This document shows, one piece after another, positions 36,281 through 44,760 of a stretch of 64,000 nt of DNA (its first letter is position 1; every line of letters starts with the position of its first letter). The notes under the pieces were generated by a model. That model saw nothing but the letters and a program-made list of their open reading frames with translations, did not search any database and was not told the DNA's origin. Origin of the DNA: Bernardetia sp. MNP-M8 (GTDB lineage Bacteria > Bacteroidota > Bacteroidia > Cytophagales > Bernardetiaceae); the NCBI RefSeq assembly GCF_037126285.1, contig NZ_CP147012.1:1240001-1304000 (forward strand), in the 5' to 3' direction. The translations under genes were made by a program, and so were the position numbers.

Positions 36281-36860
36281 AAATGAAAAATTTTTTGCGT
36301 AAAATTATACGTTTTTAGAATTTGACTGTAAAGATACCTCAAAGAATAAATAAATACAATTAACTGATTATCAAATAATTAGTTTATTTTTATTATTCCA
36401 TTGGTTACAATTGTATTTATTTTGTATAACTTCGTTTTTATGTTAAATTATTTTAAATAATTTACTCAAAACAAAATTATATTTTTCTTACTGACAAATA
36501 TCTTATTTTTTTTGATAGGAAATCGAATTGATAACTTATTTTTTTAATGATTTAGTCCAAATCACTAATTAATTTGTTAGAAATAGTACACAAATTAATC
36601 CTAAGTAGGTCTAAATTCAATTAGTATAGTGTATTGGTATGTTGTTTTCGATAAAATTACCAAACTCATCGGTTTAATTCAAATAGTTTTAGATTATTTT
36701 AGAGCTTATTGATCGAAAAGCAAAAAAATCAACTCATAGTAGTATTTATAAATTTTGATAGTATCTTAACTAAGAATTGTATTTTGCAGTATTATTCAGA
36801 TTATTTTCATATTTTAGTTTAATAGTTTTATTACAGTTTTTTTTAGCCTCTTTGATATCC
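36281..36860. other. 580-base intergenic region between divergent genes
   Basis: A+T-rich spacer upstream of both the mltD-type gene (minus) and the nucleotidyltransferase (plus). Apart from the TATCTTTA box for mltD near 36329-36336, I see no RNA gene, no clear ORF and no convincing hairpin. It is unusually long for this region and probably carries promoters for both sides. Confidence 0.5.
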
Positions 36861-37874
36861 ATGAAAGCAATTATTCCCGTAGCAGGAGCAGGTACACGCT
36901 TGCGTCCACATACTCACACTCAACCCAAACCCCTTGTTCCGATAGCAGGAAAACCTATTTTAGGACATATTATTGATAATTTATATGAAAATGGAATACG
37001 AGATTTTTTATTTGTTATTGGTTATTTAGGAAACAAGATTGAAGAATATGTAGTAAATACTTATAAAGATAGAATCAATGCAGAGTTTGTTTTACAAGAG
37101 CCTCGTATTGGTTCGGCTCATGCACTTTGGATAGCTCGTGATTTTATTAAAGACGACAAAGAATTATTAATTGTATTGGGAGACACAATTGTAGAGATGA
37201 ATTATTCTAATTTCTTTAACATTAAAAATAGTGTTGTAGCTGTCAGAAAAGTTGATAATCCACGTATTTTCGGAATTGTAGAACCCGACAAACATGGAAT
37301 AATCAAAAAACTCATTGAAAAGCCTCGCATTCCAAAATCTAATTTGGCTTTAGTAGGTGCATATAAAATTTCAAATATACCCTTACTTTTAGATGCCATA
37401 AAGACAATTATGAGTCATTCAGCTTCTGCAAATAGCTCTTGGGAATATCATTTGACAGATGCTCTTATGGAAATGGTCAATCAAGGAGAGAAAATTACTT
37501 TTATGGAAGTAGATAATTGGTTTGATTGTGGAAAGAAAGATACTTTATTAGAAGCTAATGCTAGTTTATTGAGAAGACATGGTTTTGAAACTTCTGTTTC
37601 GACAGATTATCCAAAATGTATTATTATTCAACCTGTTCGTTTTGGAAAGCAATGTAAGCTAGAAAATTCTATTATTGGACCTAATGTAGCAATTGGCGAC
37701 CATACACATATTTCAAATTCTATTATTCAAAATAGCATTATTGGTTCTTTTTCTGAGCTTTCTCATGCAACACTCAACAAATCTATTATAGGCAGTGATT
37801 CTATTCTTAAAGGATTGGTACAAAGTCTTAATATTGGAGACAGTACTGAAATTGACTTTACAAGCAATGAATAA
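36861..37874 (+). CDS. Sugar nucleotidyltransferase with left-handed beta-helix tail
   Basis: A 337-residue enzyme that joins sugar-1-phosphate to NTP for polysaccharide precursors. The signature KAIIPVAGAGTRLRPHTHTQ followed by PKPLVPIAGKPIL is at the N-terminus; GDTIVEM carries the metal Asp, and LIEKPRIPKSNLALVGAYKI is the sugar-binding strand. The last ~100 residues show hexapeptide periodicity (SIIGPNVAIGDHTHISNSII), a left-handed beta-helix. The frame is open to 36777 with 28 hydrophobic residues, but the ATG at 36861 begins right at the conserved strand and is preferred. Sugar and base specificity (glucose-1-P thymidylyl or uridylyl) are not determinable. Confidence 0.85.
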   Translation: MKAIIPVAGAGTRLRPHTHTQPKPLVPIAGKPILGHIIDNLYENGIRDFLFVIGYLGNKIEEYVVNTYKDRINAEFVLQEPRIGSAHALWIARDFIKDDKELLIVLGDTIVEMNYSNFFNIKNSVVAVRKVDNPRIFGIVEPDKHGIIKKLIEKPRIPKSNLALVGAYKISNIPLLLDAIKTIMSHSASANSSWEYHLTDALMEMVNQGEKITFMEVDNWFDCGKKDTLLEANASLLRRHGFETSVSTDYPKCIIIQPVRFGKQCKLENSIIGPNVAIGDHTHISNSIIQNSIIGSFSELSHATLNKSIIGSDSILKGLVQSLNIGDSTEIDFTSNE

Positions 37875-37984
37875 CGAGGCAATAGCAATAGAGAATAAAT
37901 GAAATTACTAATTTTACCAATTATCAACTGTCAATTATATTTAATTACATTCAAAATAGCATTCATTGGGGCGTTACAGACCTC

Positions 37985-39670
37985 ATGCACACACAAGAAG
38001 CAGCAAGAATAAGGCTCATAAACTTAGTCTGTCTTTCTTTGTGCAGTGTTTTTTTAGGGGGAATAATTGTCTTATTTTTTTTAAATACATTTTGGACATC
38101 TAAGCTAATAGTAAATATTGCTCTAACAATGTTAGGCTTTATATTACCTATAGTTTTTAATAAATTTCATAAAGTAGATTTAGCCAAAATATTTTTTGTC
38201 TTTCAAATTATTATTTCTCACTTTATTTTCTTTTTGGTATTTGATAGAGAACCTGCTATGAGAGCCTTTATTTTACCAATTAGTATTATTATTATTATGC
38301 TCTTTTCTAGTCAGGAGCAAAGTTTACAACTTTTTTTCTTACTCGCTTTTGGAGCTATTTTGGGTTGGATAGAATTTTTGCCGAAAGGTTTTTCAGAACT
38401 TAGTGTTTATATGCCTGCTTCTACGGCTGCTTTTTTTAAGATTATTATTTGGGTAATGGCAGTCTGTATGAATCTCTTAATTGTAGCTACGGCTATGCGA
38501 ATGGTTAGTCAGAGTGAAGATTTGTTGAGAAATTTACTTATAGAAGCTAATAAACAAAATGATGCACTTCAAGATCAAGATAATTCTTTTAAAGAAAATC
38601 AAGAAGAATTATTAGCTATGAATCAGGAATTGATGAACCAAAGAGAACGACTTGAAGAACTTATTGCAGAAAGAAGCACAAGATTAAGATATACAGAAGC
38701 ACAGCTTTTAAAACAAGTAGAAGACCTTGCAGAATCTGAAAAAGAACTTCGAAAATATGCTGAAGAGATGCAGATTACCAACGAAAGATTAGCTGCTGCA
38801 AAATCAAAATTACAATATACATTAGAACGAGAACGAGAGGTAAATGAACAATTAGCCACAACAATTACAGAGCTAAAATCTACACAGGCACAACTTACAC
38901 AAGCCGAAAAAATGGCAAGCCTAGGACAACTTACAGCAGGGATTGCTCACGAGATAAACAACCCAATCAATTTTGTTTATGCTGGAATGGATGCCCTTCA
39001 TACTAATATAGAAGAGCTTTTATCTTGGACAAGTAAAGAAAATATTAGTGAAGAGTTTTATGAAGAATACGATGAATTGATAGATGAAACACGAACCTTA
39101 TTAAAAGATATTCAGATTGGAGCGATGCGTACTTTCGAAATTGTGAAAGGTTTGCGTAATTTTTCTAGATTAGATGAAGAAGAAATTAGAAAAACTCATA
39201 TCAACGATCATATCTCAACAACACTTATTCTTTTAAGAAATCAAATTAAAGAAAATGGAATTATAGTCAATAGAGAATTAGATTTTTCTATACACCCAAT
39301 AGAATGTTATCCAGGGCAACTCAATCAAGTTTTGATGAATATTTGTAATAATGCTATTCAAGCTATCATCGAACAAAAGCAAAAAACAGAAAACAATAGA
39401 AGTCCTGTTCTAAGTATTAAAACTAGAAATAATGAAAATTACATTACTTTGATAATAGCTGACAACGGTTCTGGAATGAGTGAAGAAGTAAAAAAACGAA
39501 TTTTTGAGCCTTTTTATACAACTAAAAATGTTGGAGAAGGTACAGGTTTGGGAATGTCGATTACTTACGGAATTATAGAAAAACATAACGGAAAAATTTC
39601 AGTAGAAAGTAAAATAGGAGAGGGAACAAGTTTTGAAATACAGCTACCAAAACAGCTAATGAATAATTAA
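37985..39670 (+). CDS. Membrane sensor histidine kinase
   Basis: A 561-residue kinase. Six hydrophobic helices lie at about residues 12-170, followed by a long coiled coil (about 176-310) rich in Glu/Gln/Leu. The DHp helix has SLGQLTAGIAHEINNPINF with phospho-acceptor His322. The HATPase part shows NQVLMNICNNAIQA (N box), LIIADNGSGM (G1), KRIFEPFYTTK (F box) and GEGTGLGMSI (G2). There is no receiver domain and no response regulator gene adjacent in the window, so it is an orphan kinase. The signal it reads, probably through the membrane helices, is unknown. Confidence 0.92.
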   Translation: MHTQEAARIRLINLVCLSLCSVFLGGIIVLFFLNTFWTSKLIVNIALTMLGFILPIVFNKFHKVDLAKIFFVFQIIISHFIFFLVFDREPAMRAFILPISIIIIMLFSSQEQSLQLFFLLAFGAILGWIEFLPKGFSELSVYMPASTAAFFKIIIWVMAVCMNLLIVATAMRMVSQSEDLLRNLLIEANKQNDALQDQDNSFKENQEELLAMNQELMNQRERLEELIAERSTRLRYTEAQLLKQVEDLAESEKELRKYAEEMQITNERLAAAKSKLQYTLEREREVNEQLATTITELKSTQAQLTQAEKMASLGQLTAGIAHEINNPINFVYAGMDALHTNIEELLSWTSKENISEEFYEEYDELIDETRTLLKDIQIGAMRTFEIVKGLRNFSRLDEEEIRKTHINDHISTTLILLRNQIKENGIIVNRELDFSIHPIECYPGQLNQVLMNICNNAIQAIIEQKQKTENNRSPVLSIKTRNNENYITLIIADNGSGMSEEVKKRIFEPFYTTKNVGEGTGLGMSITYGIIEKHNGKISVESKIGEGTSFEIQLPKQLMNN

Positions 39671-39747
39671 TGTAAATCTGCTTTTCTATTTAGAATATTA
39701 TAAGAATAGATGTTTTTATTAAAAATTTTGTAATTCAGGATTCTACT

Positions 39748-40149
39748 ATGACTAAATTTTTATTTTTATTTGTTTGCATGGGAGTTATTTTACCTTTCAT
39801 TTTTCTGAAAGATGTGTATCCTTTTCATCGTTTTGGAATGTTTGCAGAGCCTGTAAAACATCAATCTCAATATGAAAAGTTTTATATTTTCTATAAACTA
39901 AAAAGCCAAAATAAATTTACAGAATTAAACCCACAATCTATTCCTCTCAATGCAAATGCTTTTGAAATGCAACTTCGAAAACATCATTATCAAAAAAAAC
40001 ACGCTATTTTTATAACTATTTTTGAGGATATAATAAAGAATAAAATAAACTTGAAAGAAGATGAAAAATTAGAATGGAAATGGTATCATGTTATTCAAAA
40101 ACAAGATTCGAAAAATGAAATAGATTCACTATGTGTATTTTCAAATTAA
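39748..40149 (+). CDS. Small exported or anchored protein of unknown function
   Basis: A 133-residue protein. Residues 3-19 form a hydrophobic helix (KFLFLFVCMGVILPFIF) that would anchor or export it. The rest is polar with aromatic clusters (DVYPFHRFGMFAEPVKHQSQ and KWYHVIQKQ). I do not recognise the family. It lies 77 bases after the histidine kinase and 133 bases before an HTTM-like membrane protein, with a fold-back repeat in the gap. HTTM-type proteins often sit with small exported partners of this kind, so a functional pairing is possible but unproven. Confidence 0.55.
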   Translation: MTKFLFLFVCMGVILPFIFLKDVYPFHRFGMFAEPVKHQSQYEKFYIFYKLKSQNKFTELNPQSIPLNANAFEMQLRKHHYQKKHAIFITIFEDIIKNKINLKEDEKLEWKWYHVIQKQDSKNEIDSLCVFSN

Positions 40150-40159
40150 GTTTTAAACC

Positions 40160-40269
40160 TTATCACGGTTTGTATTAAGGTAGTTCAAACTTCCAGTCTG
40201 AACATCAAAAACAGTATTTTATCAAATTCAACAGTCTGGAAGACTGTTATACAAAAATAAACGTGATAA
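40160..40269. repeat. Fold-back (MITE-like) repeat of about 110 bases
   Basis: Terminal inverted repeats TTATCACG (40160-40167) and CGTGATAA (40262-40269) enclose a second inverted pair, TTCCAGTCTG (40191-40200) and CAGTCTGGAA (40232-40241). The latter is part of a local palindrome, AACAGTCT-GGA-AGACTGTT (40230-40248). The nested layout suggests a small non-autonomous element or structured RNA element. Confidence 0.5.
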
Positions 40270-40282
40270 CCTTTTTTAACTA

Positions 40283-41437
40283 ATGGATTTTATTAAAAAA
40301 AATAGATTTTGGATTCTTGTTTCTTTACTTGTTTTATCTCAACTGTTATATTGGTTTTGGATTCGAAACTATACATTAGCTTATTTTGACAAAAACACTA
40401 ATTCTGTCACTTGGTTTTCAGACTTAGTAGAAAGTCTTTATCCACGCCTAAAAACAGAAAAATATCGTTTTGAATCTTCTTTTTTTATCAAAAAATCTGA
40501 CCAAATAGCGATTCGTTTTTTAGTTATAGGTTTTATTCTATCTCTCTTTCTACTTCCAAAAATCTATAAAAAGACAAAATTATTATTCATTAAGAATACT
40601 ATTTATTCTCAAAAAATAACGCCAACACACCAAGCCCTTTTAGTAATTTATTTTTTGACTTCAAATAGTTTACTTTCCAATGAATGGCTAGAAATTCTTA
40701 CAGAATATAATCAGATAGCTGTTTTGTATGAACCTATTTCATTTTACAAATTGTTATCTTCTTCTTTTCCTTCCCTTTTCTTCCTCAAAAAAGCATTCAG
40801 TTTTTTCACAATCATAACAGGAATAGGAATTAGTTTTGGTTTGCTTTCATTGTTCTTTCAAAGAAAAATTTTATTTAAAACTATACTATTTTTCTGTGTA
40901 ACCTTGAGTTCTATTTTATTTATTTATCTACAAGGTTTTTTATATGGATTTGGAAAAATAGAACATACTTATGCTACTTGGAACTGGGTTTGTATTCTGC
41001 TTCCTTTTTGGATGTATCAAACAAATTTCAAAAAATCAGATTCAACTACTATTCTAATTCCTCAAAATTATTTTCTTTTTTTGGCTGTTGGTTTGGTTTA
41101 CACTTCTTCTGGACTAGAAAAAATATTTATTGGAGGTGGGAGCTGGATAAATGGAAATGTTTTTTTGAGCTACTTGAAAACCTCTCCTACCGATTGGGGA
41201 CAAAATTTATCAAATTATCCTTTTTTAGTTACATTTTTTTCTATTCTTGTAATTTTTTGGGAAAGTAGCTTTTTACTTATTCTCCATCAAAACAAATATA
41301 TTAGACTTACTTTTATTTTTATAGGAGTTTGCTTTCACATAGGAACATTTTTTTTTCTTGGTGTAGGACATTATTTTTCACCTTGGATTTGGGTTTATGT
41401 TTTTTTGTTACCTGTGTTTGAGGAAAAAAGACTATAA
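40283..41437 (+). CDS. HTTM-type multi-pass membrane protein
   Basis: A 384-residue integral membrane protein with about ten helices. The C-terminal half has LVYTSSGLEKIFIGGGSWIN, SYLKTSPTDWG and the late helix IFIGVCFHIGTFFFLGVGHY, which resemble the horizontally transferred transmembrane (HTTM) group related to vitamin-K-dependent carboxylase, common in Bacteroidota. No carboxylase-specific soluble domain follows, so enzymatic function is unassigned. The gene begins directly after the fold-back repeat and ends at a hairpin shared with a convergent protease gene. Confidence 0.7.
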   Translation: MDFIKKNRFWILVSLLVLSQLLYWFWIRNYTLAYFDKNTNSVTWFSDLVESLYPRLKTEKYRFESSFFIKKSDQIAIRFLVIGFILSLFLLPKIYKKTKLLFIKNTIYSQKITPTHQALLVIYFLTSNSLLSNEWLEILTEYNQIAVLYEPISFYKLLSSSFPSLFFLKKAFSFFTIITGIGISFGLLSLFFQRKILFKTILFFCVTLSSILFIYLQGFLYGFGKIEHTYATWNWVCILLPFWMYQTNFKKSDSTTILIPQNYFLFLAVGLVYTSSGLEKIFIGGGSWINGNVFLSYLKTSPTDWGQNLSNYPFLVTFFSILVIFWESSFLLILHQNKYIRLTFIFIGVCFHIGTFFFLGVGHYFSPWIWVYVFLLPVFEEKRL

Positions 41438-41489
41438 CTGAAAGTTGGTAAAACTAAATATAAATTCTTTTTTCAGTTTATTCCTATCA

Positions 41490-41524
41490 AAAATCCTTAC
41501 TACAATAAAGTAATAAGGACTTTT
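41490..41524. terminator. Hairpin between convergent genes
   Basis: Arms AATCCTTACTAC (41492-41503) and GTAATAAGGACTT (41510-41522) pair with one mismatch around a 6-base loop, with T runs on both sides. It lies between the HTTM-type gene and the M48 protease gene. Confidence 0.55.
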
Positions 41525-41560
41525 GATGATTTTTGTACGTAATTTTTAATTCGTAATTGA

Positions 41561-42361
41561 CTATTGAGGAAGTGATGCCTTAAATGCTGAATAATTGTTT
41601 CCACTTGGTTGTATGCTACATCCCTCTTCTCTAGCTTTATTATTTATCGCTTCTACTCTGTTGTCTGGATTTGGGTGTGTACTCAAAAACTCTGGTGGCG
41701 AACTGCTTTGTCCTTCATTAATTATTTTCTGGAAAAATCCTGCTGCTCCATTAGACTGATATTCTGTATCACAAAGATATTTTACCGAAAAATCATCTGC
41801 TTCACGTTCTGCATCTCTGCCATATTTAAGACTAAGCAAACCTTTTGCAATTCCAGCAAGTTGTCCTTGATCTTCTCCAAAGAAAATAGCAAAAAGAGTT
41901 TCATACCCATATTGCTTTGTCATTTGGTCGGTTACGTGGCGTTTGTCTGCATGAGCTATTTCGTGTCCCATCACACCAGCAAGCTGATCTTCTGTATCTA
42001 AATATTTTATAAGTCCTGTATATACATAAATATATCCACCAGGGGCGCAAAAAGCATTTAGTGTTTCATCATCTTGAATAATTTTGACTTGCCAAGGAAA
42101 TTCTGTACGATAACGAATATCATTTGAAGCCAACACTTTTTCAGTAAGTCTTCTTATATATGCATAAGCTGTATCATAGTCTTGTTCGTTTAAAACAATC
42201 ACAGAAGAATCCCCTTCTATTTCGGCTGCTACTTGCTGACCAATTTTGAGGTCTTCATTGATAGAAAAAAAGTTAATGCCTCCATCTTTATCACAAGAAC
42301 CTAGAAAGAGTAAAAGACTGAATAAAAAAGGTAGGCTAAAAAATGATTTTAATTTTGTCAT
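41561..42361 (-). CDS. M48-family metalloprotease lipoprotein
   Basis: A 266-residue zinc peptidase. From the ATG at 42361 the protein starts with a lipoprotein signal (LPFLFSLLLFLGSC, Cys23), followed by a short N-domain and the catalytic motif VMGHEIAHADKRHVT (HExxH). A third ligand region, GRDAEREADDFSVKYL, carries the Glu typical of the M48C (BepA/LoiP) group, and STHPNPDNRVEAI follows. A longer frame up to 42412 exists, but its 17 added residues precede the signal and are unlikely. Periplasmic or outer-membrane quality control is the likely role by analogy with BepA/YcaL. Confidence 0.92.
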   Translation of the reverse strand: MTKLKSFFSLPFLFSLLLFLGSCDKDGGINFFSINEDLKIGQQVAAEIEGDSSVIVLNEQDYDTAYAYIRRLTEKVLASNDIRYRTEFPWQVKIIQDDETLNAFCAPGGYIYVYTGLIKYLDTEDQLAGVMGHEIAHADKRHVTDQMTKQYGYETLFAIFFGEDQGQLAGIAKGLLSLKYGRDAEREADDFSVKYLCDTEYQSNGAAGFFQKIINEGQSSSPPEFLSTHPNPDNRVEAINNKAREEGCSIQPSGNNYSAFKASLPQ

Positions 42362-42411
42362 AATTTTCTGAATAATTTTGATAGAATGTTTAGTGAATGA
42401 AAAAAAATTCA

Positions 42412-42426
42412 AAACCCTTAGGGTTT
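42412..42426. repeat. Partial AAACCC/GGGTTT palindrome
   Basis: The palindrome AAACCC-TTA-GGGTTT overlaps the right arm of the AAACCCTAAGG hairpins (shared CCTTAGGGTTTA). It is too short to be a strong terminator and may be a decayed copy. Confidence 0.35.
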
Positions 42427-42491
42427 AGGAATATAAACGCTAAACTTTTTACTTATGTTTTTGAGAAGCTAAAAAATAAAAATTCGTTTCT

Positions 42492-44354
42492 CTACTTTCC
42501 CCCCCTAGAAGAAGAACGAGAACGAGATGAAGACGAACTAGAACGGCTAGTTCGTGATGATGAACTACTAGAAGAACTTCGGCTACTAGAAGAACGATAA
42601 CCACTACTAGAACTTGAAGAGCTTCTTGAAGATGATGAGCTAGAAGAATATCCTTTACTTGAACGACTAGCCGTTGAGGTAGAGCGTCCATATGTACTAC
42701 GATTTGAAGCCGTTGAGGTACTTGTATAACTACTGCGTTTCATAGGTTGTTTTCCATAATACCAACTTTTACTACTTGTACTGGCTGTACTTTTAGTAGA
42801 AGAACGAGAAGGAACGCTTTTGGCATAAAACCAGCTTTTTTGAGAACGATTATTTACCGTTTGTTGAAAACGAGGTGTTTGTCTGACTGCCGATTTCAAA
42901 GGAACATAAACGCTTCCATAATAAGGACGGTTAGAAGTTCGGTAATAACGATTATAGGTAGAATAGTCATCTCTATAAATACGATTTGAATTGAAAAGTG
43001 TACTCAAAAGTGCATATTTACCATAAAACTCCCAAAAAGAACCTTCATCATTTTGTTTCCATGTTCCATATTGAGAATTTCCCACATAATTACTGTAACC
43101 TGCTTGAGTAATTTGTTGTCCTTTATTAGACAAAATTTCCATTCCTACATCATCTAAAAAGAAATTATAGGTACTATCAGTTACCTTCAAAAAGTCAGTT
43201 GTTTTTGTAGTAGGCGCAGTTCCATTTTGATAGACAATAGTATATTTAAATTTTTTATTAGTTTCTTCTGAATCAGACAAAATAACTGAATAAGTTGATT
43301 TATTATTCAAATAAGGAGAAAGTTGTTTTTTAACCTCTGTATAGGCTTCTGTTCTTTTTTTGACTAAATAAGAGTCTTTATGTTCTTTCTCTAATTTTTG
43401 AGAAATTTCTGTTATTTTTTTATTTGAATCATCGTAATGAGGAGATTGTGGAGGAATTTGAGCAAAAAAGTGTAAAGATTCATCAAGATTTCCTGCTTTA
43501 TACTCTTCAGTTCCCATGTTGTAAGCTACTTCTTGATTGAGATTTTCAAGTTCTGTTTTGGCTGCTGGTGCATACGTACTTGTAGAATCTACTTCCAAAA
43601 GAAGTTTGGTAACTCTTTCTACATTTTGCATTTCTCCATTCATATAAGTAAGCAGAGCAAATTTTTCATGTTTTTTAGCAGCTTCTAATCGGCTGTGATT
43701 TATAGGTTCTTTAAGCTCATTTTTATATCTTTCTTTTTCTGCAATATCCATTTTATTGTATAATGTAAGTGCTTCTGAATACTCTTTTTCATTATATTTT
43801 TGTAGAGAAGCTGGTTTGTAAAGAGAGCTTATTTTGGTTTGATAGCCTTTGTAACCTTCATCTTTATAATCAAAAACTGAATATAATTTTATAGCTTCAG
43901 ATGGATCTTGGTTTTCTAATTTTTGAGCTATGGAACTTATTTTCTCTTTTACTATTATTTTGCTTTTAGCAATTTCTGTTTCTAAAGACACAGGAGTAAT
44001 TCTATAAAATCCATATCTTCCATCTATACTTTTTAGATTTTTAAAAGAAATTAATAAAGAATCTATATTGTCACTTTTGATTGCTTTTTTAGCTCGTTCT
44101 AAAGTCGGAATAGCTTCTTTTTTTATACGTTCTATATCTGATTTACTTGCCCATGCTTCGTAATTGTGTGTATCAAAAAAACCTTCTTTAGTAGTTTGAT
44201 AAATAGCCAAAGCCTTCTCAAACTTTCCTTCCTTATACAAAACATCTGCTTTTTCAATGATACTTTTGTTAGTAAAATATTCGTAGCCATAAATGCTTCC
44301 TGCAATCAGAAGAAGGACAGAAAGAACAATAAAGAAAATTTTAGATTTAGACAT
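42492..44354 (-). CDS. TM-anchored protein with TPR-like region and Ser/Arg-rich tail
   Basis: A 620-residue protein. Residues 4-26 form a single membrane helix. A long helical segment follows with TPR-like units (ADVLYKEGKFEKALAIYQ, EYKAGNLDESLHFFAQIPP). Around 335-460 is a beta-rich region (KYTIVYQNGTAPTTKTTD). The last ~105 residues are very Ser-rich with interspersed Arg, Thr and Gly (RSSSSRSSSSSSSSRTSRS), resembling eukaryotic RS tails in composition only. The tail is encoded by mixed Ser codons rather than one tandem trinucleotide. I do not recognise the whole family. It shares no operon with the M48 gene beyond adjacency. Confidence 0.7.
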   Translation of the reverse strand: MSKSKIFFIVLSVLLLIAGSIYGYEYFTNKSIIEKADVLYKEGKFEKALAIYQTTKEGFFDTHNYEAWASKSDIERIKKEAIPTLERAKKAIKSDNIDSLLISFKNLKSIDGRYGFYRITPVSLETEIAKSKIIVKEKISSIAQKLENQDPSEAIKLYSVFDYKDEGYKGYQTKISSLYKPASLQKYNEKEYSEALTLYNKMDIAEKERYKNELKEPINHSRLEAAKKHEKFALLTYMNGEMQNVERVTKLLLEVDSTSTYAPAAKTELENLNQEVAYNMGTEEYKAGNLDESLHFFAQIPPQSPHYDDSNKKITEISQKLEKEHKDSYLVKKRTEAYTEVKKQLSPYLNNKSTYSVILSDSEETNKKFKYTIVYQNGTAPTTKTTDFLKVTDSTYNFFLDDVGMEILSNKGQQITQAGYSNYVGNSQYGTWKQNDEGSFWEFYGKYALLSTLFNSNRIYRDDYSTYNRYYRTSNRPYYGSVYVPLKSAVRQTPRFQQTVNNRSQKSWFYAKSVPSRSSTKSTASTSSKSWYYGKQPMKRSSYTSTSTASNRSTYGRSTSTASRSSKGYSSSSSSSRSSSSSSSGYRSSSSRSSSSSSSSRTSRSSSSSSRSRSSSRGGK

Positions 44355-44760
44355 TTTTGAAGAGGTTTTGAAAGTAAATTTGGTGTTATTTTTTTTGATA
44401 GGAATTTAACCTAGTTTAAGATACTAAAAATAAAATAATTCTCAAAAAATCCTTTTTCAAGACAACAACCACGCAGAATAAAATTTCGTATAAATAACAC
44501 AAAACAATCTATTATTTTGGTAAATATTAATATATTCTATAAAAACTTAATAAAAATCAATTTTAATCAATTTTAATAGAATTTATGGCGTGTTTTGTGC
44601 AACTGCTTAAAGTAAGTATCACTTCTTTAAAATAAGTAGTAATTATAGAATTCCTTCCCTATACTACTCTTAAAGTTGATACACATATTGATAAAATAAA
44701 AATCCTGTCTTAATAAAAAGATTATTATAGCTGCTTACTTATTATAATTATAAAATTACC
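44355..44760. other. 406-base intergenic region
   Basis: A+T-rich region between the divergent Ser/Arg-tail protein and lepB. A short direct repeat (AATCAATTTT twice near 44554-44577) is the only structure seen. No ORF of plausible length, RNA gene or strong hairpin was found. Confidence 0.5.

Noticed and set aside
42397-42691. Open frames opposite the Ser/Arg tail
   Set aside because: They are complements of the Ser-rich codons and give charged or Leu/Val-rich low complexity; no independent start context or family likeness.
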